Of a stretch of 64,000 bases of DNA, positions 21,121 through 28,674 are shown in pieces. Each line of letters starts with the position of its first letter. The stretch's first letter is position 1. The position numbers were made by a program, and so were the translations under genes. This DNA is from Nitrospira sp. (GTDB lineage Bacteria > Nitrospirota > Nitrospiria > Nitrospirales > Nitrospiraceae). The DNA lies in contig CP126121.1 in the NCBI GenBank assembly GCA_030123625.1, positions 3,326,179-3,390,178 on the forward strand, given 5' to 3'. Under the pieces are notes generated by a model. That model was not told where the DNA came from. It searched no databases and worked only from the letters and a program-made list of their open reading frames with translations.

Positions 21121-21313
21121 TCATCTACTCCTCATGATAACCAATAAATACGGAAGCAAATATCGAGCCTAAGTGGTATCCCATGGAATCGCAATAAAAG
21201 TAAGAGCTTTGTGGATTCGCCGGGTAAATTCTGTATCAATCTCGACTCACTGTTGCGCTATTACCACAACGGAAGAAACCGAAATATCAGGCAAGCTTTG
21301 GGGGGCAGGATGT

Positions 21314-21922
21314 TCAAGAATTGAAGATTTGGACGAGAATCCCGGTACGGGTGGTAGCGTTGGTTTTTCGCATGATGTGTTTAATGTGTTCTTTTACAGT
21401 TTGTTCAGTAATCTGGAGAGCATTGGCGATTTCTTTATTGGTCCACCCTTTTGCCAAATGTTCAACGACTGATTGCTCACGGTTGGTCAACTGAAAACGT
21501 TCTCGAGCATGCTCTGTATTGAGGTTTTGTTTCCGCCCCAACTCTTCCATGGTAACCACAAGCCTGGCGTTTTGGATGCCTCCTCGATCCGGTAAGCCAA
21601 AACCTCTTAGAAGGATAGGCTGATTGGGATCGCCTGTTACGCGCTTGAGTTCGAATTGTTCCCAGTCCTTGGCTTCCGTGCGTATGTGAAGGGCTTTAAT
21701 AATTTCCGCACAAAGTTCGGTCAGAGCCGTTGGGAGGACTCCATGCGCTGAGATCGTGGTAGTCCTCCCATGGTCGACAGCATTGATCTTTTTGGCAAGC
21801 TCTGTAGCTTGTCGATTCATATGTAGAAGTTGCATAGATGCCGAAAGCACCACTATCCCAGACCCCGCCCTTTGGTCAGCCAGGGTATCTGTTTGGTCAA
21901 TACCTTTAACTGCTTCTGTCAT
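21314..21922 (-). CDS. LuxR-family transcriptional regulator (PAS-like sensor)
   Basis: A 202-residue DNA-binding protein. The C-terminal 60 residues are a clear LuxR/NarL helix-turn-helix (LTNREQSVVEHLAKGWTNKE, then IANALQITEQTVKEHIKHIM). The N-terminal part (about 15-130) reads like a PAS-type sensor domain (SGIVVLSASMQLLHMNRQA), and there is no receiver domain. It stands alone on the minus strand beside a PilZ gene and the polysaccharide locus, so control of exopolysaccharide is an attractive but unproven role. Confidence 0.85.
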   Translation of the reverse strand: MTEAVKGIDQTDTLADQRAGSGIVVLSASMQLLHMNRQATELAKKINAVDHGRTTTISAHGVLPTALTELCAEIIKALHIRTEAKDWEQFELKRVTGDPNQPILLRGFGLPDRGGIQNARLVVTMEELGRKQNLNTEHARERFQLTNREQSVVEHLAKGWTNKEIANALQITEQTVKEHIKHIMRKTNATTRTGILVQIFNS

Positions 21923-22202
21923 AATACATTAGGGGTAATAAGCTTAACTGGACGGAAGCAAAACGGAAGCCAGAATGAGATAATGCGGGAATTGTACCTA
22001 ACCCTTTCGAGGGAGTCAACATATACCTTTGAGAAAGCAGCCTACGTCATTGGTATTGTCGATTCAGGACGGCGATAAATATATTCCAGCTCAATTTGGC
22101 ATTCAGTTACTCAATTTGGCATTCAGTTAAAGGTTAGTTGAAGTACACCCCCAGCCGATACGCGAATAGCTAATATGTTGTTTAAGACAATAACCAATTA
22201 AT
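21923..22202. promoter_or_regulatory. Divergent intergenic region between luxR-type and PilZ genes
   Basis: About 280 bases with no convincing gene. It must contain the promoters for the minus-strand LuxR-type gene and the plus-strand PilZ gene. The only distinct structure is a perfect 20-bp tandem repeat at 22090-22129, listed separately. Confidence 0.4.
22090..22129. repeat. Perfect 20-bp tandem repeat
   Basis: Two identical head-to-tail copies of CTCAATTTGGCATTCAGTTA occupy 22090-22109 and 22110-22129. They end about 73 bases upstream of the PilZ start. A tandem pair spaced two helical turns apart would suit cooperative binding of a dimeric regulator, such as the neighbouring LuxR-type protein, but replication slippage would give the same picture. 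Confidence 0.75.
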
Positions 22203-22592
22203 ATGGAAAACCAAGCAACGATTCTTACAAGGGGAGGAATGGACGTGGCGTCAATGGAATGGGAGTGGCCGATAAGAGATAGCTACGAAAACCATAGTGA
22301 GAGAGCGGCACTACTCAGGCCGATTCTTTATGAGATGACCATGCCGGAGACAGGGAAAGCTAATCTTGTCAAAGAAGGGAAAGCGCTCTCGCTGAATATT
22401 AGTAGCGGAGGCATGTTGGTTCTTATGGATCAAGCCCCGGATATTGAGCAAGTATTGAAAATCTACGTGCCGACCCCCATAACAATTGCTGAAACCCCCA
22501 CACTTGCTGAAGTGCGCTGGACAAGAAAACTTCCGATTGGGGATTCAAGCAGCCACGTTACGTATTTCGTAGGACTTAAGTTCATGTTCTAG
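22203..22592 (+). CDS. PilZ-domain protein
   Basis: A 129-residue single-domain protein. The PilZ c-di-GMP motifs appear in reduced form: an Arg-containing stretch RAALLRP near residue 32 in place of RxxxR, and NISSGGM near residue 75 in place of (D/N)xSxxG. The beta-strand pattern continues through LAEVRWTRKL and VTYFVGLKFMF, a typical PilZ ending. It probably couples c-di-GMP to envelope or polysaccharide output. The first ATG is used; an in-frame Met at residue 14 is an alternative start. Confidence 0.72.
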   Translation: MENQATILTRGGMDVASMEWEWPIRDSYENHSERAALLRPILYEMTMPETGKANLVKEGKALSLNISSGGMLVLMDQAPDIEQVLKIYVPTPITIAETPTLAEVRWTRKLPIGDSSSHVTYFVGLKFMF

Positions 22593-22664
22593 TATCCCTA
22601 CGCATACCGGGCAGGCCCCATGGTTTGAGAGCATATCGACAAATAATCAATGCTACGGTGAATC

Positions 22665-22683
22665 CTGTTCGGGATTCGAACAG
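22665..22683. other. Hairpin downstream of the PilZ gene
   Basis: A perfect 7-bp stem (CTGTTCG with CGAACAG) around a 5-base loop, 73 bases after the PilZ stop. No T-run follows, so it is at best a weak terminator or mRNA-end structure. Confidence 0.3.
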
Positions 22684-22768
22684 CAAACCTAGTATCCGCA
22701 ATCTTGTACTTTCGCAGTAAGAATCATCAGTCTCCCAGTGCGGATGCCAAGACTAGGGCCTGTTAACA

Positions 22769-23208
22769 CTAACGCAAGCCTTCGACGATCAATGCGAAAT
22801 GAATGAACGCGACGAACATGACATCGAGTTTTTCAAACCGCGAGAAGATGCGCCGAAATCCCTTGAGCCGGCGGAACAGCCGTTCAATCTCATTGCGTCG
22901 TTTATACATGGCTCGGTCATATTCCCATGGCGCGAGCCGATTGTGCTTGGGCGGCACCACTGGCACATAGCCTAACTCCAAGGCCAGGTGCCGCGTCGCA
23001 TTGCCTTCATACGCCCGATCCATCAATAGGGGGATCGGGCGCGGCATTCTCCCGACGCGTTGTAACAGCTTTCGTCCCTCCGGTGCATCGTGGGCCTGGC
23101 CCGGGGACAGGGCAAAGGTTATGGCCGTTCGAGCATCCGCGGCAACCAGATGAATCTTGGTCGTCCATCCGCCACGGGACCGGCCAATGGCTTGCGGGCC
23201 GTTTTTTT
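22769..23208 (-). CDS. IS5-family transposase, downstream frame
   Basis: The C-terminal half of the transposase, read after a -1 slip on A8. It carries the second catalytic Asp in PLLMDRAYEGN and the Glu in NEIERLFRRLKGFRRIF. Reading through the slip site gives LKK-NGPQAIGRSRGGWTTKIH, which reproduces the normal family sequence, so this is a programmed frameshift and not decay. The open frame formally extends to 23554 but that part is out of phase with the protein. Confidence 0.88.
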
Positions 23209-23526
23209 TAATGCCCCCGTCCCATCCGGATGGACCTTGACGATGGTACTGTCTAAAGCCACGGCTTCGATCTTCACGCGGATGATCTGAGTATGTTGCA
23301 ACTGTGCAAAGACGCGATCCAGCACCCCGCTCTTCGACCACCGATTCATGCGAGTATAAATGGTGTGCCAGTTGCCGAACCGCTTGGGCAGCGCGCGCCA
23401 TTTGCACCCCTGCTCGGCGACGTACAAGATGGCGTTCAGAACGTGTCGATTGTCGAGCGTCACGTTGCCGCGTGGCGTCGGCAAACACGGCGCGATGTGG
23501 CGATACTGGGCGTCGGTGATTTCCAT
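23119..23526 (-). CDS. IS5-family transposase, upstream frame
   Basis: A 135-residue open frame with the N-terminal IS5/IS427 domain (ITDAQYRHIAPCLP, YVAEQGCKWRALPKRFGNW) and the first catalytic Asp in VALDSTIVKVHPDG. It leaves frame after LKK at the A8 run at 23202-23209; a -1 slip there joins it to the downstream frame. Without the slip the product would lack the other two catalytic acids. Confidence 0.9.
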   Translation of the reverse strand: MEITDAQYRHIAPCLPTPRGNVTLDNRHVLNAILYVAEQGCKWRALPKRFGNWHTIYTRMNRWSKSGVLDRVFAQLQHTQIIRVKIEAVALDSTIVKVHPDGTGALKKTARKPLAGPVADGRPRFIWLPRMLERP

Positions 23527-23697
23527 GTGCGCAGTATCGCATAAACAGGGTCATTAGTGTTAACAGGCCCTAATACATTGGACTATAGACATGAAGTCTG
23601 TGAATAGTTCCCAACCCATGACATATCCTTCACGTAGCTTGGGAGGTGAACCGTATCGGAAGAGTGACGATTTCGAGCTGCTGGCGCCTGTGTAGCG

Positions 23698-24060
23698 ATG
23701 AGTAGAGCATCGATCAAGACTTCTCTAATCTCTACGGTGGACTTATTGGTCATGCTGTTGGAGATGCGGGAATATTATCCGGACTGGCCATTCACGGAGA
23801 TTGGGACCGACAAGCATCATGTGCGTGTGCACATGGATGATCCCTCCGAAATACGGCGCGAGTGTTGCGGTGGAGACAATTAAGAAGAATACGAGCAGCG
23901 CGCTGCGGAGGAAGTTTCAGTTCATGGATACGGTATATTTGAAATCACGGCTGCATCTAATCAACCGGATACTTTGTGTCTACGGTGGGGATTATTGAAG
24001 CGATCATCGGGTGGTACGTCGCCTGACAAGGAAGATCGGGACAAGCGAACTTGAATCCTG
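23698..24060 (+). pseudogene. IS200-like transposase relic
   Basis: Fragments in different frames resemble a Y1 (TnpA) transposase: REYYPDWPFTEIGTDKHHVRVHM is a degenerate DHVH metal-binding region, followed in another frame by PPKYGASVAVETIKKNTSSA, then in a third by STVGIIEAIIGWYV. The N-terminus is missing and stops interrupt each frame. It is a dead remnant. The surrounding 23573-24256 shows no other gene. Confidence 0.6.
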
Positions 24061-24167
24061 AGAGAGATATCCTCTGTAACGGGGGAATCTATGAAAATAT
24101 TGTTATCTTGTAAAGCAGCTTTTCTATAGCAAGTCGACTGATGGATATAGTTTATTAGAAGTTAAAT

Positions 24168-24181
24168 CCGGTAGATACCGG
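24168..24181. promoter_or_regulatory. Small palindrome upstream of the NusG-like gene
   Basis: CCGGTA and TACCGG face each other across 2 bases, 75 bases upstream of the NusG-like start. It could be an operator or a short hairpin; nothing ties it to a particular regulator. Confidence 0.25.
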
Positions 24182-24256
24182 GACAGCGATAGCTGTTAAG
24201 GTTTATATTACGCAGCTATGGGCAATTATTTTTCGGATAGATTGAGATGTTGCGAG

Positions 24257-24762
24257 ATGCGATGGTATGTACTCTGTACGAAGCCAAACCAGGAAAAGCA
24301 AGCTGAGCAGAATATCCGACGTATGGGGTGAAGTGTTTCTGCCACTGTTGCAAGAACAGAAGGCTATACGATGCAAGGTGAGAACTGTAATTGTCCTCTC
24401 TTTCCAGGACATCTATTTGTCCGAATCAATTTATCGGAGCATTATCGAGTGGTGTCTTATGCCAGAGGAGTTCGCAAAATAGTGGAATTCGGTGAGACTC
24501 CTGTGGAAGTCGATATCGCGATGATTGATGCCGTCAAGAGTAGAATGTCAAGTCTTCAAGTGTGTGTGCGCTGAAGAAGCCAAAAGAGCTAAGTAGCGGT
24601 CAGCTTGTTCAAATTAAGGAGGGGCCGTTCGTCGGACTTGAGGCTGTGTTTATGCGAGAGATGCCAGGACATCAAAGGGCGGTGGTACTTCTGCGCACCC
24701 TCACGCTTCAGGCGCGTGTTGTATGGGAGATCAACCAACTCCTTCCATATGTTGCAGCATAA
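24257..24762 (+). pseudogene. NusG/RfaH-like transcription antiterminator, frameshifted
   Basis: A NusG-family protein is legible across three frames. It begins MRWYVLCTKPNQEKQAEQ (NGN domain), continues EVFLPLLQEQK, then PLFPGHLFVRINLSEHYR, and ends with a KOW-like domain (LSSGQLVQIKEGPFVGLEAV). The breaks fall in simple runs: GGGG at 24325-24328 (one G too many), CC at 24395-24396 (one C too few) and a GT repeat at 24560-24568 (two bases too many). NusG paralogues at the head of polysaccharide loci act as operon-specific elongation factors, so this one probably served the locus to its right. Whether it is really dead or only misread cannot be told from the sequence. Confidence 0.78.
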
Positions 24763-24842
24763 CTCCGTAGATTCTGGATCGTTCTAATGCGCTTCGACGG
24801 AATTCCTTCAAATGGTGGGTCTGATCCAAGGAGGAAATGAGC

Positions 24843-25616
24843 ATGAAGGCGGTAATTCTTGCAGGAGGATGGGGAACTCGACTATCCGAAGAGACCACTC
24901 TGCGACCGAAACCTATGGTGGAAATCGGGGGAAAACCGATCCTGTGGCATATCATGAAGATTTATGCTGCGCACGGGATAAAGGAATTTGTTATCGGCCT
25001 TGGCTACAAGGGAGAAATGATCAAGGACTACTTCCTTAACTTCTATGCTTTCAATAAAGATATTTCGGTCGATCTTGGAAGTGGAAAGACGACGATTCAT
25101 GATGGGAAACGACACGAAGATTGGAAAGTGCATCTCGTCGATACCGGTCTCCATACTCAGACAGGAGGTCGGCTTAAACAGCTGAAAAAATGGATAGGAG
25201 AGAACGAAACGTTTCTATTTACGTATGGAGATGGAGTTTCAGATGTCGACATTCAAGCCACTATTAAGTTCCACAAGTCTCACGGAAAGTTAGCCACGGT
25301 GACGTCGGTCCTGCCTCCGGCTAGATTCGGACGGCTTGTGTTCGATCAAGATCACATTGTTGACTTCAAAGAAAAACCTCACGGTGAGGAAGGCTGGATC
25401 AATGGCGGTTTCTATGTTCTCGAGTATAGAGCCATTGATTACATTAAAGGCGATGAGACCGTATGGGAAAGGGATCCAATCCAGCAATTGACGAAAGATC
25501 ATCAATTGATGGGCTACCGGCATGATCGTTTCTGGTCCTGTATGGATACGCTGAAAGAGAAGAATTATTTGGAAGAGTTATGGCAATCGTCGAAGGCTCC
25601 TTGGAAGGTATGGTAA
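24843..25616 (+). CDS. rfbF: Glucose-1-phosphate cytidylyltransferase
   Basis: It makes CDP-glucose from CTP and glucose-1-P, the entry to CDP-dideoxyhexose or branched deoxysugar synthesis. The nucleotide loop is VILAGGWGTRLSEET with the RPKPMVEIGGKPILWHIMK segment, then TYGDGVSDVDI and NGGFYVLE. The ATG at 24843 has AAGGAGG at a good 8-base spacing; the ATG at 24837 is too close to it. The length of 257 aa is normal. It opens the polysaccharide locus and is followed by an SDR and a C-methyltransferase. Confidence 0.92.
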   Translation: MKAVILAGGWGTRLSEETTLRPKPMVEIGGKPILWHIMKIYAAHGIKEFVIGLGYKGEMIKDYFLNFYAFNKDISVDLGSGKTTIHDGKRHEDWKVHLVDTGLHTQTGGRLKQLKKWIGENETFLFTYGDGVSDVDIQATIKFHKSHGKLATVTSVLPPARFGRLVFDQDHIVDFKEKPHGEEGWINGGFYVLEYRAIDYIKGDETVWERDPIQQLTKDHQLMGYRHDRFWSCMDTLKEKNYLEELWQSSKAPWKVW

Positions 25617-25773
25617 AATTTTTCCGCCGTTTCGTATCCTGTGGAAAAGCAAATTAGTCTTTGGGTCTATGCATTCGGCGCATGAGACGATGCTGCCTCG
25701 CCAGGCATTTCAGCGATGCCTTCCTTGGTAGATATGTCAACGGTAAGAAAAGGGATTAAACGGAGGGTAGGGC

Positions 25774-26832
25774 ATGAAGATTCTAGTTACAGGCAATATG
25801 GGCTATGTCGGCCCATTGGTACTGCGTCGTTTGCGAGAATCCCATCCTCAAGCAACGCTCATAGGCTATGATATGGGATACTTCGCTCATTGTTTAACGG
25901 GTGTTTCTCGACTCCCTGAAAGTCAGGCCGATCAGCAACATTTCGGGGATATCCGATATGTTCCTGAGCAAATCCTACAAGGAATCGACGCCATTGTGCA
26001 TCTCTGTGCTATTTCGAACGATCCTATGGGTGCCAGTTTTGAAAAAGTTACACTCGACATCAACCATCGAGCGAGTATCGATTTAGCCGAGAAAGCAAAG
26101 CGAGCAGGCGTTAAAAAGTTTGTGTTCGCATCGAGCTGCAGTGTGTATGGATTTGCCGAAGGTGGCCCCCGTCGAGAAGAGGATCCTTTGAATCCTCTTA
26201 CGGCCTATGCCAAATCGAAAGTTCAAACGGAGCAAGATTTGGCGTCGCTTGCATCGGAAGCCTTCACAGCGACCTGCCTTCGGTTCGCAACAGCATGCGG
26301 CATGAGTGATCGGCTGCGATTAGATCTTGTGTTGAATGATTTTGTGGCTGGCGCCCTTGTGTCAAAACGTATCAATATCCTGAGTGATGGGACACCATGG
26401 CGCCCCTTGATTCACGTCAAGGATATGGCGAGAGCAATCGACTGGGCTGTGCAGCGAGACCATCGAGATGGTGGATCCTTTCTAACAATAAATGTGGGAA
26501 GCGACGCATGGAATTATCAGGTAAAGGATTTGGCGGCAGCTGTGGCCAATCTTGTGCCGAATGTCGAAATTTCGATCAATAAAGATGCGCAACCGGATAA
26601 ACGCTCATATCGAGTAAATTTTGATAAGTTTTTTAAGTTGGCGCAAGGATTTCTCCCTATGGTTGACCTCCAGACTGCTGTGGAGGATCTCCGTGATGGA
26701 CTCATGGCCATGCAGTTTCGCGACCAAGAGTTCCGTACAGGTGAGTTGATACGGCTGGTCATATTAAAACGATTGCGGGAAAGTGGGCAGCTGACAGACG
26801 ACCTTGTATGGAAAGAGCGAAGCAATGCTTGA
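25774..26832 (+). CDS. NAD-dependent epimerase/dehydratase (extended SDR)
   Basis: A 352-residue sugar-nucleotide SDR. The Rossmann motif is VTGNMGYVGPLVLRRL and the catalytic set is Ser in FASSCSVYG plus YAKSK (Tyr-x3-Lys). RPLIHVKDMARAIDWA is typical of this family. Between an rfbF homologue and a C-methyltransferase it probably acts on a CDP-linked hexose (4,6-dehydration, 3,5-epimerisation or 4-reduction); the specific reaction cannot be read from the sequence. A GGAGGG ribosome site precedes the ATG. Confidence 0.85.
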   Translation: MKILVTGNMGYVGPLVLRRLRESHPQATLIGYDMGYFAHCLTGVSRLPESQADQQHFGDIRYVPEQILQGIDAIVHLCAISNDPMGASFEKVTLDINHRASIDLAEKAKRAGVKKFVFASSCSVYGFAEGGPRREEDPLNPLTAYAKSKVQTEQDLASLASEAFTATCLRFATACGMSDRLRLDLVLNDFVAGALVSKRINILSDGTPWRPLIHVKDMARAIDWAVQRDHRDGGSFLTINVGSDAWNYQVKDLAAAVANLVPNVEISINKDAQPDKRSYRVNFDKFFKLAQGFLPMVDLQTAVEDLRDGLMAMQFRDQEFRTGELIRLVILKRLRESGQLTDDLVWKERSNA

Positions 26833-26901
26833 GGGTGGGGGCAGTTGTCGTAACGAGGATTGAGCGGCGTATCATCCTTTGCCAGGAGGAGGAATATCGG
26901 T

Positions 26902-28137
26902 ATGGGGCAATCAGGGTGTCGGTCTTGCGGTGCGACGCTTAAACATACGTTTGTCGATCTTGGTATGTCTCCATTGGCCAATTCCTACATTAAGCCAGAT
27001 CACCTGAATCGCATGGAACCTTTCTATCCATTGCACGTATATGTTTGCGAGAAGTGCTTGCTGGTTCAGTTGCAGCAATTCTCAACGCCGTACGATATTT
27101 TTTCGGAATACGCATATTTTTCATCATTTTCGGACTCTTGGCTGGCACACGCAAAAACCTATGTCGACATGATCGTGGATCGATTCAGTCTGAATCGCAG
27201 CTCCCAAGTAGTGGAGATCGCCAGCAACGACGGATATCTTTTGCAGAACTTCGTGTTGCGAGGAATCCCTGTGCTGGGAATCGAACCTGCTTCCAATATA
27301 GCTGAGGTGGCGAAGAAGAAGGGAATTCATACGAAGGTGTCCTTTTTCGGAGAGAAGACAGCTCTGGATTTAGCTGCTGACGGATGGGTTGCTGATCTGA
27401 TTATCGGGAACAACGTGCTGGCCCATGTCCCGGATCTGAATGATTTTGTGAAGGGGCTTAAGGCGCTGTTGAAGCCGACTGGCTTGATCACTATGGAATT
27501 TCCGCATCTGCTTCAGCTGATGCAGCAGAACCAGTTTGACACCATCTATCACGAACATTTTTCCTATTTTTCCTTCTTGGCGGTCGTGCAGGTGTTTGCT
27601 CGTCATGGAATGAAAGTGTTCGATGTTGAGGAGTTGTCGACTCATGGTGGATCCCTGCGAATCTATGCTTGTCACGATGACGATACTTCTAAGCCCATAG
27701 AGGCGCGGGTAAAGGAACTGAAATTGCGAGAAGAAACAGCCGGATTCGGTCAGCTGACTCACTACCTGTCTTTTGGTCTGCAAGTTGAGGTAACCAAGAG
27801 AAAGTTGCTGTCTTTTCTCATTTCTGCAAAGGAGAAAGGCAAGCACGTTGTCGGTTATGGGGCTCCTGCAAAAGGTAATACGTTGCTCAATTATTGCGGG
27901 GTTCGAACGGATCTTATTGACTACACGGTAGACCGGAGTCCACATAAGCAAGGGCATTTTCTGCCCGGCGTGCATATCCCAATTTATGGGTTGGAACGAA
28001 TTCGTGAAACTCGTCCTGACTATCTCCTGATTCTGCCCTGGAATATTCAGGAAGAAGTCATGCAGCAGATGAGTCACATTCGGGAGTGGGGCGGGAAGTT
28101 TGTCGTCCCGATTCCTGAAGTGCAAGTGCATTCATGA
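26902..28137 (+). CDS. Sugar C-methyltransferase, SAM-dependent
   Basis: A 411-residue protein of the TylC3/NovU-like C-methyltransferase type. It has an N-terminal zinc-binding domain (CRSCG near residue 6, CEKC near 54), a central SAM-binding Rossmann core (VVEIASNDGYLLQ near residue 98) and a C-terminal domain with VVGYGAPAKGNTLLNYCG. Such enzymes add a methyl to C-3 of NDP-4-keto-6-deoxysugars, which fits its place after rfbF and an SDR. The ATG at 26902 has AGGAGGA upstream. Confidence 0.88.
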   Translation: MGQSGCRSCGATLKHTFVDLGMSPLANSYIKPDHLNRMEPFYPLHVYVCEKCLLVQLQQFSTPYDIFSEYAYFSSFSDSWLAHAKTYVDMIVDRFSLNRSSQVVEIASNDGYLLQNFVLRGIPVLGIEPASNIAEVAKKKGIHTKVSFFGEKTALDLAADGWVADLIIGNNVLAHVPDLNDFVKGLKALLKPTGLITMEFPHLLQLMQQNQFDTIYHEHFSYFSFLAVVQVFARHGMKVFDVEELSTHGGSLRIYACHDDDTSKPIEARVKELKLREETAGFGQLTHYLSFGLQVEVTKRKLLSFLISAKEKGKHVVGYGAPAKGNTLLNYCGVRTDLIDYTVDRSPHKQGHFLPGVHIPIYGLERIRETRPDYLLILPWNIQEEVMQQMSHIREWGGKFVVPIPEVQVHS

Positions 28138-28674
28138 TTCTCATAGAGGCCGCTCCCAAGGATGTATTCCGAGTCGATCCTGAGCCGGTACAAGCTGAAC
28201 GTGTGATATCCATGAGGACCTGGCATCAACAGGAGTTCGAGGCTCTTGGATTTCAGGTCACCTGGATACAGTCAAGTGTTTCATTGATACACTGAAAGAC
28301 CTCTGGGGGCATTGCCAATCTGTTCCACATGGGGAAGTGAAATTGGGCCGTTGCACTGCAGGAGTCATCTACGATGTCATCGTTGACGTGCGACCTACAT
28401 CGCCGACGTATCGTCAGCACTTCGGAATAACGCTCTCTGCAGACAATCGTCGGACTTCCGATATTCCGAAATGTTGTGCCTATGGGTTGCCCATGCTCGA
28501 ACAAAAGAGGAAGTGTCGTACTGCATGTTGGAATTCCATGTGCCTGCAAGCGCTCGAGGATTTCGATGGGATGATCCTGCGTTCAAGATTGTCTGGCCAG
28601 CCCCCATCTTAGTCATGTCGGAGAAGGATCGCACACGGCCAACATTTTTCAAGAACAGTAAATTATCGTCATGA
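28134..28674 (+). pseudogene. rfbC-like dTDP-4-dehydrorhamnose 3,5-epimerase, frameshifted
   Basis: A sugar 3,5-epimerase of the RmlC type can be read across three frames. The start at 28134 (overlapping the previous stop) gives MILIEAAPKDVF and the QQEFEALGF region. After a shift near 28280 the next frame gives KLGRCTAGVIYDVIVDVRP and TYRQHFGITLSADNRR. After another near 28505 (one A missing) the end reads VSYCMLEFHVPASARGFRW and VMSEKDRTRP. Conserved His/Lys regions are altered (HYQ becomes HCQ). The stop overlaps the next start (ATGA at 28671), so the gene order is intact but the enzyme probably is not. Confidence 0.75.

Larger units (their letters stand above)
22756..23570 (-). mobile_element. 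IS5-family insertion sequence (IS427-like), intact
   Basis: An 815-bp element with perfect 17-bp terminal inverted repeats (GGGCCTGTTAACACTAA at 22756-22772, complement at 23554-23570), flanked on both sides by TA, the typical short target duplication of this group. The transposase is encoded on the minus strand in two overlapping frames joined by a slippery A8 run. Everything needed for mobility appears present. Confidence 0.93.

Noticed and set aside
22665-22683. tRNA-like T-loop (TTCGAATC on the minus strand)
   Set aside because: The surrounding bases do not form a cloverleaf; the stem is a simple 7-bp hairpin.
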